Positions 1-6,427 of a stretch of 22,553 bases of DNA are shown here, piece by piece; positions within the stretch are counted from its first letter, which is position 1; the number at the start of each line of letters is the position of its first letter. The notes beneath the pieces are model-generated. The model was not told the origin of the DNA and ran no database searches. It saw only the letters and a list, made by a program, of their open reading frames with translations. The DNA is from Fulvivirga aurantia (GTDB lineage Bacteria > Bacteroidota > Bacteroidia > Cytophagales > Cyclobacteriaceae), in NCBI RefSeq assembly GCF_009711475.1, contig NZ_SMMD01000938.1:1-22553 (forward strand), written 5' to 3'. Position numbers and translations under genes: made by a program.

Positions 1-486
1 CAGTATACTTGTTTGGAAAGTATCCGATATATTGATAATTGTTTCAAATGAAAATCCCTTACCAGGAGAAACGTCTCTAAGTTTATATTCGGGAATGAGC
101 AAGCAAGAAGCGAAATAGTCTGCTTCCACTTCTATCATGTTATTTCTTACCAGGTTAGTAAAAGATGGATGTGGATCAAACTTGCCAGATCTCAAACCTT
201 CACGATGTTCATCTAAAAAATAATGGCCAAACTCATGTGCCCAAGTAAATCGGCTTCTTTTCGATTGTGGTGCATTCCCACGGTCAATATTTAAATGAAT
301 GTGAAACTTAGAACCATCAAAAAGAAGCATTCCATCAAAGAAATTTTCATAGTGATCATAATAGAAAGGAATATCCTCGAAAAGAGCTATTCTTTCGAGA
401 TCAGTAATAAATCCGTTAGAATATTCATTTACTATGAATGCAGTAAACAGTTCAATCTGTTTCTTCTTCTGGACCGGAATCTCCAT
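1..486 (-). CDS. ImmA/IrrE-like zinc metallopeptidase (partial, 3' end cut)
   Basis: The left window edge cuts this gene; 162 codons from the ATG at 484-486 (MEIPVQ) are visible. The gluzincin signature HEFGH lies at residues 84-88, and an acidic stretch at 119-123 (EVEAD) supplies the likely third zinc ligand, followed by FASCLLIP, the arrangement of ImmA/IrrE (DUF955) proteases. In known systems such proteases cleave a repressor carried by a mobile element or stress circuit. Here no HTH repressor lies next to it; its partners are the overlapping 112-residue protein (35 bp overlap) and a sigma-like factor, so one of these may be its substrate (inference). The family call is firm; the start and target are less so. 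Confidence 0.85.
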   Translation of the reverse strand, partial: MEIPVQKKKQIELFTAFIVNEYSNGFITDLERIALFEDIPFYYDHYENFFDGMLLFDGSKFHIHLNIDRGNAPQSKRSRFTWAHEFGHYFLDEHREGLRSGKFDPHPSFTNLVRNNMIEVEADYFASCLLIPEYKLRDVSPGKGFSFETIINISDTFQTSIL

Positions 487-790
487 TATCTTGATTTCGC
501 CTCATTTTCTTTAAGATGTGCTCAGGAATATTATTGAAATTTCTGGCGGCCATTCTCCAATTTTGAGTGGTTTGCTGATCTTCAACATTTCCATCTGCTT
601 GGATTTCTTCAATTTCCCCTGACATTATTTTCTTAGGGTCAAGGATATCTACTGATAGCTCATGATCATACTCTTCAAATAGCTTCTCAAACCGTGCTAA
701 TTCACGATGATCCCTTGGAAAGAGAAATCCTAGGGAACCAAGCCATTCGTTGATATTATCGGTAGTAATATGTTTTTTATCCTTAGCCAT
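452..790 (-). CDS. Unknown small acidic protein between sigma factor and ImmA protease
   Basis: 112 residues, not recognised. The sequence is hydrophilic, without a signal peptide or membrane helix. The first half looks helical (residues about 10-45, with NEWLGSLGFLFPRDHRELARFEKLFEEYD), and the C-terminus is acidic (GPEEETD). Its start overlaps the end of the sigma-like gene by 8 bp, and its end overlaps the protease start by 35 bp, so the three are almost certainly cotranscribed and translationally coupled. Sitting between a sigma-like factor and a protease, it could be an anti-sigma factor or adaptor that the protease removes, but nothing in the sequence proves this. Confidence 0.7.
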   Translation of the reverse strand: MAKDKKHITTDNINEWLGSLGFLFPRDHRELARFEKLFEEYDHELSVDILDPKKIMSGEIEEIQADGNVEDQQTTQNWRMAARNFNNIPEHILKKMRRNQDNGDSGPEEETD

Positions 791-1433
791 AAATTTCTAT
801 ATACTCCTTGATTTTTTCATTTGCCTGATGCCGGTAAAACCTGACAGAGCTTTGTGTTAAGTTGAGCTCCGCTCGTAATCTTTTTAATAAGTGTCCCGGC
901 AAATTATGCCCCTCCACAAAATGTGCTTCATAAGTCAGGTATATGATTCGGTGTTTTTCTGAAAGCCTCTCAAGTGCCTTCTTAACTATTTCATACCGCT
1001 TCTTGAGAATTCCTCTTTTTTCAACAGCATAATTGTCGTAGTTCGGTTCAGGCATTTTATAAACAATATCTTCTTCACCTGTATAAGGCGAATTTTGCTC
1101 ATTCCGCCAATTAATCAGTTCCCTTTGAGCAATTCTGTATAAATAAAATTTAACGCCTGTATCATGATCAGCAGCCCTTGATTTTTCATGGTTGTATTTG
1201 GGATATTTCCAAAAACGGTGAAACGTTCTTTGTGATATCATGGTCGCCACCTGCTTATCAAGGCCATTATTTTTACAAATGACCTCACATTTTTTTACCA
1301 AATCCTCACCAAAACGAAAACAGAAGACGTGAAAGGCAGCCTGGGCGGCTTTTTCAAATCCATCATCGCCCTTCATCTTGATATACTCGATGATGTCTTC
1401 GGTTGTTTCGTCTTCGTATTCCTGCCAGTTCAC
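783..1433 (-). CDS. Sigma-70 family RNA polymerase sigma factor-like protein
   Basis: 216 residues. The N-terminal half (about 28-115) resembles a region 2-like helical bundle ending in FYLYRIAQRELINWRNE, the position where sigma factors have the region 2.3/2.4 helix. The C-terminal part (about 145-210, ALERLSEKHRIIYLTYEAHF then LKRLRAELNLTQSSVRFYRHQANEKIKEYI) resembles region 4 with its HTH. The start is a GTG at 1433: an in-frame TAG lies a few codons upstream and no ATG lies between; the next internal ATG is about 20 codons in. It is the first gene of a three-gene unit with the 112-residue protein and the ImmA-like protease, which suggests a regulated alternative sigma factor. The family call is moderately sure. 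Confidence 0.65.
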   Translation of the reverse strand: MNWQEYEDETTEDIIEYIKMKGDDGFEKAAQAAFHVFCFRFGEDLVKKCEVICKNNGLDKQVATMISQRTFHRFWKYPKYNHEKSRAADHDTGVKFYLYRIAQRELINWRNEQNSPYTGEEDIVYKMPEPNYDNYAVEKRGILKKRYEIVKKALERLSEKHRIIYLTYEAHFVEGHNLPGHLLKRLRAELNLTQSSVRFYRHQANEKIKEYIEIYG

Positions 1434-1521
1434 TAGGTTCTCATAAAGCTATACCAAAAAGCGTTTATAATGATTTTGGTAGTAGGGTGAAAGCATGTTT
1501 TACATTAAAATTCGAAAAATT

Positions 1522-1875
1522 ATGCAAAATCCAAAATTTCAAGTCTTCAAAAGCTCAGCAAACAGTGAGTATTACTATCGGTTAAGAGCAAGAAATGGTG
1601 AGATTATCCTGAATGGTGAAGGGTATAAAACCAAACAAGGGTGCCTGAATGGTATAGCTTCAGTAAAATCAAATTCTCCCTATGATAGTCGATATGATCG
1701 TAGACAATCTGTAAATGGCCAATACTATTTTAACCTGAAGGCCTTAAACGGTGAAATCATCGGCCGTAGTGAGATGTATGTGACTCGGTCTGGCATGGAG
1801 AATGGCATCAGTGCTGTAAAAAGGGACGCACCGACCGCTCCCATTGAGGATTTAACTTTGGCAGGAGCGTATTAG
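1522..1875 (+). CDS. YegP-like protein, tandem DUF1508 domains
   Basis: About 117 residues with two copies of the DUF1508 fold: residues about 3-50 (FQVFKSS, YYYRLRARNGEIIL, a helix with GCLNGIASVKSNSP) and 60-108 (YYFNLKALNGEIIG, GMENGISAVKRDAP). The tandem arrangement is that of YegP and its many Bacteroidetes homologues, small proteins of unknown function. I chose the ATG at 1522 because MQNPKFQV matches the usual start just ahead of the first domain; an in-frame ATG at 1495, preceded by a purine-rich stretch, would add nine residues. It is divergent from the sigma-like gene and has its own terminator, so it is probably monocistronic. Confidence 0.88.
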   Translation: MQNPKFQVFKSSANSEYYYRLRARNGEIILNGEGYKTKQGCLNGIASVKSNSPYDSRYDRRQSVNGQYYFNLKALNGEIIGRSEMYVTRSGMENGISAVKRDAPTAPIEDLTLAGAY

Positions 1876-1894
1876 TGCTCCTGCCCATTTTTTT
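1860..1894 (+). terminator. Intrinsic terminator of the YegP-like gene, overlapping its stop codon
   Basis: A perfect 9-bp stem, GGCAGGAGC (1860-1868) and GCTCCTGCC (1877-1885), with an 8-base loop containing the TAG stop (1873-1875), is followed by CA and a run of seven T (1888-1894). This is a classic Rho-independent terminator. It is oriented for the plus-strand gene; the other strand has no U tract after the stem. Confidence 0.9.
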
Positions 1895-1942
1895 ATTTGG
1901 AAGGGGGACGATGTTTTATATAGATCCGGTTAAATCAAGATT

Positions 1943-2206
1943 TTATGGTTCCCCCAGCCTTTCAAACAAAAATCTCACAATCTCCGGGCGAAGCAACTTA
2001 GTGTGTTTGGTATAACCGAACTGCTGGAGATCTTCAAAATACATGTGGATCCAGGCGGAGAAGGTTTTGGTGCAAACGTGGTACATCTCGGCCAGTTCAT
2101 ATTTGTAGTAGGCCTTGATTTTAGGCACGTCTTCATCCTGGAGAGCAACGGGCATCATTCGGGCAGCAGATGACTGGGAGGCGGTATGAGAAATAGATCT
2201 TTCCAT
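1943..2206 (-). CDS. Small HTH DNA-binding protein, last gene of the cluster
   Basis: 87 residues. After a disordered, Ser/Ala-rich N-terminus of about 30 residues comes a compact HTH: YKYELAEMYHVCTKTFSAWI (about 34-53) and a closing segment LLRPEIVRFLFERLGEP. The layout (YxKxELAxxxxVxxxTF... LLxPEIVxxxxxxLG) is that of short Bacteroidetes HTH proteins with a Homeodomain-like/MerR-like fold, and it resembles the 61-residue HTH protein at the opposite end of the cluster. It lies one base after the stop of the preceding 134-residue gene, so it belongs to the long operon. A role as regulator of the cluster is inferred from position. Confidence 0.75.
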   Translation of the reverse strand: MERSISHTASQSSAARMMPVALQDEDVPKIKAYYKYELAEMYHVCTKTFSAWIHMYFEDLQQFGYTKHTKLLRPEIVRFLFERLGEP

Positions 2207-2207
2207 G

Positions 2208-2612
2208 TTACAGGGTGTCCCCTCCCATTTTTTTCCATATACTCAAGGGGATTTCTTCACGCAGGGCCGTGTCAAAATGGTAGGCTTTGATCATGCCTTC
2301 CCAGGCCGGTTTAGTTTGTAGGATTTTAAACAGAGCCTTCAAGTCAGTCAAGTCTTTGGCAGGAAGCTCAGGATTTTTTCTTTTGATCTTATCTTCCAAA
2401 GGCTTCAGCTCTTTGGCGGTCAACTTGCGGTTCAGCCCCTTAAGTTCAATGGCGTAGTAGCTTTTGCCTTCATGAGCTTTCTGATTGAGGTACTGCTGAA
2501 TCTCACTGGCCGTGAACATGCCTTTTCTGATCAAGCGATCATTGCGATTGAACACCGCATAGCGTACTTTCTTATCTATTGGCTTGTTTCCCGATGTGAC
2601 TACTTTCTTCAT
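2208..2612 (-). CDS. Unknown basic protein (134 residues)
   Basis: Not recognised. It is a hydrophilic, lysine-rich protein without membrane segments or signal peptide. A small alpha/beta start (KKVRYAVFNRNDRLIRKGMF, about 14-33) is followed by a helix-rich part including LTAKELKPLEDKIKRKNPELP and KDLTDLKALFKILQ. It shares one base with the upstream gene's end at 2612 and ends one base before the HTH gene, so it is cotranscribed with both. The net positive charge would allow nucleic acid contact, but no DNA-binding motif is visible. Confidence 0.65.
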   Translation of the reverse strand: MKKVVTSGNKPIDKKVRYAVFNRNDRLIRKGMFTASEIQQYLNQKAHEGKSYYAIELKGLNRKLTAKELKPLEDKIKRKNPELPAKDLTDLKALFKILQTKPAWEGMIKAYHFDTALREEIPLSIWKKMGGDTL

Positions 2613-3016
2613 TAGTACTTCAGGATTTTAAGATCAGATCGTTTCCAGCCTTTTTTGAGCATTTGTTTTAATGCAGACTCGGCTTCCTTCTTGGTCTGAT
2701 ACACTTTGGGTTTGGATTGCACCCGGTACTTTTCGCTAGCTTTTACTTCGCTACCGAAAATGGCATAGCCTTCTCCTCGCTTGACGGGTTTGGCCTTTTT
2801 CGTTAGCTTTCTTTTTCTCTTTAACAGCTTATCGGCTGCTTTATCTGCTTCTGCAGCGGTAGTGTAAATCGCGTGTACTCTATCAATCGTCAATCCTCCC
2901 AGAACCTGACGGAACAGTCCGGCCAACGAATCCGGTCGGCCATCGAACACATCCACTCGCTCAGAGTACTTGGTGGGTTTATACACCACATAGAATTTAT
3001 TGAGATCAAGCTTCAT
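2612..3016 (-). CDS. Unknown basic protein with an internal repeat (134 residues)
   Basis: Not recognised. It is very rich in Lys and Arg. Two segments look like diverged copies of one unit: about residues 49-71 (AIYTTAAEADKAADKLLKRK) and 104-126 (KVYQTKKEAESALKQMLKKG), both reading aromatic-x-T-x-x-EA-x-x-A-x-x-x-LLK-like, each after a short beta-like stretch. The region between them (RKLTKKAKPVKRGEGYAIFG) is strongly basic. This could be a pair of small alpha/beta modules that bind nucleic acid or a polymer. It overlaps its neighbours by 4 bp upstream and 1 bp downstream. Confidence 0.65.
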   Translation of the reverse strand: MKLDLNKFYVVYKPTKYSERVDVFDGRPDSLAGLFRQVLGGLTIDRVHAIYTTAAEADKAADKLLKRKRKLTKKAKPVKRGEGYAIFGSEVKASEKYRVQSKPKVYQTKKEAESALKQMLKKGWKRSDLKILKY

Positions 3017-3240
3017 AACTGAATAAGTTTAAGTTGTCCGTTCCGGTCTATATACCCAAGCGTATTTTGTTGGTAGCATTCTTCCGGTATCAGTTCTTCT
3101 CCTATGGTATTACCCAGAAAGCCGCCCAGCAAAATGAAAGGGTAATAGTCCTCTATTTTCAACTGTTTAGCCATCAAGAACCCAGCCATAGAGCCGATGA
3201 GTGCCAACCCTGCTTTCTTCGTATTTTTAGATAACTTCAT
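3013..3240 (-). CDS. Small membrane protein (75 residues)
   Basis: Not recognised. The N-terminus has Lys residues followed by a hydrophobic stretch with glycines (about 11-26, AGLALIGSMAGFLMAKQL), then a second less hydrophobic stretch (YYPFILLGGFLGNTIGEEL, about 32-50), and a soluble tail. One or two membrane helices are plausible. It overlaps the L,D-transpeptidase-like gene by 14 bp upstream and the next gene by 4 bp, so it is part of the operon. Small single-helix proteins of this kind recur throughout this cluster. Confidence 0.65.
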   Translation of the reverse strand: MKLSKNTKKAGLALIGSMAGFLMAKQLKIEDYYPFILLGGFLGNTIGEELIPEECYQQNTLGYIDRNGQLKLIQL

Positions 3241-3925
3241 AGCGTCTGGAGTTAATAAAAGAATTGGCCACCACGGCTATTGAAGAGGCAATCAAAGATG
3301 TCCAGGCAGTAATACTCAACGTTCTTCTGCGCTCATCTCGAAAGTCAACCAATGTCAACGTAAAGCGGTTGTCATGCATACTGCGATGAATTTTGGCCAG
3401 CTTCATAAATAAGTCGTAATCTTCGGCATTGGCAAAAACCAGACACCCAGCAGAAAAACTATCAATTACCTTGGCTGACCCGGATTGTCTAGCCCGGTGA
3501 ATGTTGATCCCGAACTTTCCAGTGTCGGGGGAACCGCTTTCGAACCAGTTGAAAATGCCCTTACGATCATAATCACGAATGACTGTAACATCCTCTACCT
3601 GAACTACAGCCTCATAAATCCCTCTGTGTAGTCCAATGGCATAAGCATCCATATATTGACCTTTTTTCAGAAATGCCGTTCCCTGGGGATGCATGGGATT
3701 ATCGAGCCAATACTGCCCCGGGTCGGTGGTGGCTGGAAAGACATGATATACCCACTTTCCGAGTTCATTTTTGTAAAACACATGGATTTCGTCATCAAAG
3801 CGGTTGCTACGAACATACTTGCTCCGGTAGGCCACTATATTGAGTTCATAGGGCTTATCAAAGAGCTTATAGTCTTTGCTGCGTAGTATGTTTCTTGTTT
3901 TGCTGAGCATGAATTTATGGATCAA
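3227..3925 (-). CDS. L,D-transpeptidase (YkuD)-like protein with C-terminal membrane helix
   Basis: 232 residues. The mid-region carries INIHRA (His143) and, 15 residues on, DSFSAGCLVF (Cys161), the His...S-x-G-C arrangement of the YkuD catalytic motif. YkuD enzymes cleave or join peptidoglycan stem peptides. There is no N-terminal signal peptide; instead a hydrophobic helix lies near the C-terminus (about 205-222, TAWTSLIASSIAVVANSF), which would tether it to a membrane. The strand-rich N-terminal half (about 25-115) fits the same fold. It overlaps the CHAP endolysin-like gene by 11 bp. With that protein it gives the cluster two cell-wall-active enzymes. The exact activity (transpeptidase or hydrolase) cannot be decided from sequence. 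Confidence 0.72.
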   Translation of the reverse strand: MIHKFMLSKTRNILRSKDYKLFDKPYELNIVAYRSKYVRSNRFDDEIHVFYKNELGKWVYHVFPATTDPGQYWLDNPMHPQGTAFLKKGQYMDAYAIGLHRGIYEAVVQVEDVTVIRDYDRKGIFNWFESGSPDTGKFGINIHRARQSGSAKVIDSFSAGCLVFANAEDYDLFMKLAKIHRSMHDNRFTLTLVDFRDERRRTLSITAWTSLIASSIAVVANSFINSRRYEVI

Positions 3926-4454
3926 TGAAATTGCTTACTGCCCACACCTGTCGCTGGATCCTTCGTTTGCGATATACGCCATCACCTTCTCGTGAGCCAT
4001 CGTCATTGGTATTTCCTTCCACCGTGATCACCCAGGCATCCTGCCATTGGTCTATAAAACCAATATGGGCTGGGCGTTTCAACCTTTCGTACCAAATCAG
4101 GAAGACATCCCCCGTCTGTGGAAGTTGTTTCATAAACTTGCCTCTTTGGTAGATCAGGTTTTGCTTGGTGGCATAGCTCGGCACCCATGCACTTTTCGGG
4201 TGCTCCACATCCACCTGCTGGTAACACCAACTTACGAAGGCGGCACACCATGCATAGCCAGGGTCAAAACCTACGGAAGCTAAATATTGCTCCACATTCT
4301 CTCCTCGGTTTGCTCCGCCTTGCTCACGGACACCTACCTGGCTGAGATATATTTTTTGTAGCTCGTTTCTTTTGCTCAGATGATCCTGGCCAGAAAGACT
4401 GCTGCAAACAAAAAAGCAAAGAAGATAGCTGTAGATAATTTTAGCTTTTGCCAT
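3915..4454 (-). CDS. CHAP-type amidase/endopeptidase, endolysin-like, with signal peptide
   Basis: 179 residues. Residues 1-22 form a signal peptide (basic start, hydrophobic LLCFFV core, SSLSGQ cleavage region). The domain that follows has YAWCAAFVSW (Cys70 nucleophile), GDVFLIW, AHIGFI (His130) and VEGNTN (Glu146/Asn148), the Cys-His-polar triad of CHAP/NlpC-P60-like peptidoglycan hydrolases. The gene start lies 79 bp inside the upstream holin-like gene in another frame; I keep this start because it supplies the signal peptide and no later in-frame ATG exists before the catalytic domain. An overlapping holin and endolysin is a familiar phage lysis arrangement. It may equally serve wall penetration or cell-wall remodelling. 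Confidence 0.85.
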   Translation of the reverse strand: MAKAKIIYSYLLCFFVCSSLSGQDHLSKRNELQKIYLSQVGVREQGGANRGENVEQYLASVGFDPGYAWCAAFVSWCYQQVDVEHPKSAWVPSYATKQNLIYQRGKFMKQLPQTGDVFLIWYERLKRPAHIGFIDQWQDAWVITVEGNTNDDGSREGDGVYRKRRIQRQVWAVSNFIDP

Positions 4455-4771
4455 GAGGTAATGGTTTTAAAGTCTTGAGCAAATTGATGGTCCAAATAAT
4501 CATCGGAAGTGGGCCAGATCAGCTTCATCAGGATGCGAACGATCCCGTGAAGTAAAAACAGGCCAATAATCGCAAACAGATAGACCTGGAATACCCCCGC
4601 ATCATAAGTAGCGGCAGTGGGATCTATTTTGCGAAGGAACCAGGCACTGTTGGCCCAGAGAAAGAGCGCTACGGCTATGGACGATAATTCCCGCCATACT
4701 TTCAGGTAGTTCCACAACCATTGCAAGACCGGAACTACATTCGTTTTTAACCATTGTTTGAGTTTGTTCAT
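4376..4771 (-). CDS. Small multi-helix membrane protein, holin-like by context
   Basis: 131 residues with about three predicted membrane helices: ELSSIAVALFLWANSAWFL (about 28-46), YLFAIIGLFLLHGIVRIL (about 64-81) and STAIFFAFLFAAVFLARI (about 113-130), with basic and aromatic connecting segments. No family is recognised from sequence alone. Its tail overlaps the start of the CHAP endolysin-like gene by 79 bp, and the size, topology and position match holins of phage lysis cassettes. That role is inferred from context; a structural membrane protein of the same particle is the alternative. Confidence 0.7.
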   Translation of the reverse strand: MNKLKQWLKTNVVPVLQWLWNYLKVWRELSSIAVALFLWANSAWFLRKIDPTAATYDAGVFQVYLFAIIGLFLLHGIVRILMKLIWPTSDDYLDHQFAQDFKTITSWQKLKLSTAIFFAFLFAAVFLARII

Positions 4772-4773
4772 CG

Positions 4774-5802
4774 CTAAATCAGTTTTAAGTTTTGTGTAGG
4801 GGCGTATACGGTCACCCCATTTTCAGTAATGATTTGGGCTATGCCCTTATTATTATTGGCCAGATAGCCTACTATCGTTCTGGGCGGAATGGCTGGCAAT
4901 ATATAATCCCCCTGTCCGTTGCGCAGCATCGTATGTTTTTGGGTAATGGCCACATTCAGAGCCTGGCTATCTTTCAAATATTGTTGCAGCTCCTCCAGGG
5001 TCTCCAGTTCGCCCAGTCCGGACAAGGTCCATGTGCCGGACGGGCTTTGCTTTAAGCCCATACGGATGAACTCAGCTCTGATCTTTACCTTAGCCGGTTC
5101 GTTATTTTTAAAAGCTACGCTGAGCAAGGCATTCACTGGACTGGTAACTCTGACTCCTCCGACAATGGCATTAGAAAAATGGCTTCTCACTGCCAGATAA
5201 TCATTCGTATTTTGCATTTGCTTCAGGGCAGCCAAGGCAGCAAACAGATTGCGGCTGTTGGCTGCTTTGAGCAGCTCGTCTGCAATGGCCTTGCTACTCA
5301 GGGTGCTGCTTTGAGCAGAAGTGCTGCTGCCCACAATTTTGCTGAAAGTACTTTCTGAAACGGTGGTGCTATAGCCTGCTGCCCGGAGTGCTTTTTCTGT
5401 TCCACCACCAAAAACTCCATCAGGTGTGCCGTCTGGCCGGATGCTGGTGCTGCGGATATGGCTGGCGGATTCTCCTCCCAGTCTGAGCAAGCCTTGCTGA
5501 AGTTGCTTGACCAGCTCACCCCTTGATCCGCTTCTCAGTGGGAAGAAACTACTGCTCGTAGTTCGGGGAACTGAGGCAGGCAAAGCCGGGATGATATTAT
5601 TAACAGTAAGTCCTTGTCCGCGTTGCATCACCGCCCTGTCCTGCAAATAATTGTACAAGAGATAGCCACCACCTAATACCGCCCCGGCTCCCAGGCCATA
5701 GATGATGTATTTTCGTTGAACACCCGTCTTTTGCTTTGGTACCGGTTGTTTCCGATTTGCCAATGTGGGTTTTGTATTGCGTTTTCGTGTCTTTGTTGCC
5801 AT
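4774..5802 (-). CDS. Membrane-anchored protein with peptidoglycan-binding domain
   Basis: 342 residues. A basic N-terminus (1-31) precedes one membrane helix (about 32-51, YIIYGLGAGAVLGGGYLLY). After a Ser/Pro linker, residues about 87-157 form a PG_binding_1-like domain: LRSGSRGELVKQLQQGLLRLGG, then DGVFGGGTEKALRAA, with a basic and serine-rich insert between. A helical region follows (about 168-250, containing LFAALAALKQMQNTNDYLAVRSHF), and the end (about 290-342) looks beta-rich and SH3-like. The topology suggests a protein anchored in a membrane that grips the cell wall. It is 2 bp from its neighbours on both sides. Comparable anchors occur in wall-spanning complexes and at virion vertices; which applies here is unknown. 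Confidence 0.75.
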   Translation of the reverse strand: MATKTRKRNTKPTLANRKQPVPKQKTGVQRKYIIYGLGAGAVLGGGYLLYNYLQDRAVMQRGQGLTVNNIIPALPASVPRTTSSSFFPLRSGSRGELVKQLQQGLLRLGGESASHIRSTSIRPDGTPDGVFGGGTEKALRAAGYSTTVSESTFSKIVGSSTSAQSSTLSSKAIADELLKAANSRNLFAALAALKQMQNTNDYLAVRSHFSNAIVGGVRVTSPVNALLSVAFKNNEPAKVKIRAEFIRMGLKQSPSGTWTLSGLGELETLEELQQYLKDSQALNVAITQKHTMLRNGQGDYILPAIPPRTIVGYLANNNKGIAQIITENGVTVYAPTQNLKLI

Positions 5803-5804
5803 GA

Positions 5805-6239
5805 TCAGGGTTTTGAATTGATAATCTGTAAAGCGGTGGCGAACTCTTCGGAAGAGAGTTCGTCTTTCAGGTCAGCGGCCAGGTTCCTTCCGTAGAGGTC
5901 ACGGTAAGCCCGCTGTACTTTGTTCATCACCGAACTGGTCGGAATGGCCTCCAGCACAGCAAATACGGCTGCCTCATCGGTGCCCCAACCGAAATAGTTG
6001 TCATTCTCAAAGGCCATTTTGAGCTGGGTGGCAAATGCGGCCGGATTACCTTCTGTCAGGGCCTGGTTTTCCCGAATACCCTGTTTGAAGTTTTTCACCA
6101 CTGCTTTAATGCCCAGAAATACACCAGCCGCTGCACCTACCGCCAGAATAGTAGAAGTCACCTGACTGCTGATGCTAATCCGGGGACGGTTTTGCCAGGC
6201 CAATTGCCCGGCTTTATATGCTATCGCTGGTACGGCCAT
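5805..6239 (-). CDS. Membrane-anchored protein with a single annexin-like repeat
   Basis: 144 residues. A membrane helix lies at about 27-46 (VTSTILAVGAAAGVFLGIKA). Residues about 66-142 read like one annexin repeat: GWGTDEAAVFAVL at 84-96, then AYRDLYGRNLAADLKDELS at 111-129. The calcium-site signature of annexins is GxGTD plus an acidic residue about 40 positions later in a LKxEL context; here Gly84-x-Gly86-Thr-Asp88 and Glu127 in LKDEL are both kept. Eukaryotic annexins need four such repeats to bind membranes, so a single repeat on a membrane anchor is unusual. The gene shares one base with the next upstream gene. Function is unknown; calcium-dependent contact with lipid, or a purely structural helical module, are both possible. 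Confidence 0.72.
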   Translation of the reverse strand: MAVPAIAYKAGQLAWQNRPRISISSQVTSTILAVGAAAGVFLGIKAVVKNFKQGIRENQALTEGNPAAFATQLKMAFENDNYFGWGTDEAAVFAVLEAIPTSSVMNKVQRAYRDLYGRNLAADLKDELSSEEFATALQIINSKP

Positions 6240-6427
6240 TACTTTTTGATTCCGAGTTTCATTTTCACCACATTGCGTACAAAAGCATCTGATTTGAAGA
6301 TTTTCTCCATCTTGATGATGCCCTCCACTTTGAAGGTGGCCACCATCGTTTCGAAGGCTTTTTTGACCTGGTTAACTTCTACCTGGTTTTTAGCTTTCAG
6401 TTTGATATTGAGGTTAAATTCTTCCAT
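6239..6427 (-). CDS. Small basic protein (62 residues)
   Basis: Not recognised. It has a short beta-like start (FNLNIKLKAKNQ), then a helix (VEVNQVKKAFETMVATF), a strand and a second helix (IIKMEKIFKSDAFVRNVVKM), ending in lysines. This alternation and size fit a small alpha/beta fold. It shares single bases with both neighbours (ATG/TAA-type junctions), a strong sign that it is real and translationally coupled. Confidence 0.68.
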   Translation of the reverse strand: MEEFNLNIKLKAKNQVEVNQVKKAFETMVATFKVEGIIKMEKIFKSDAFVRNVVKMKLGIKK

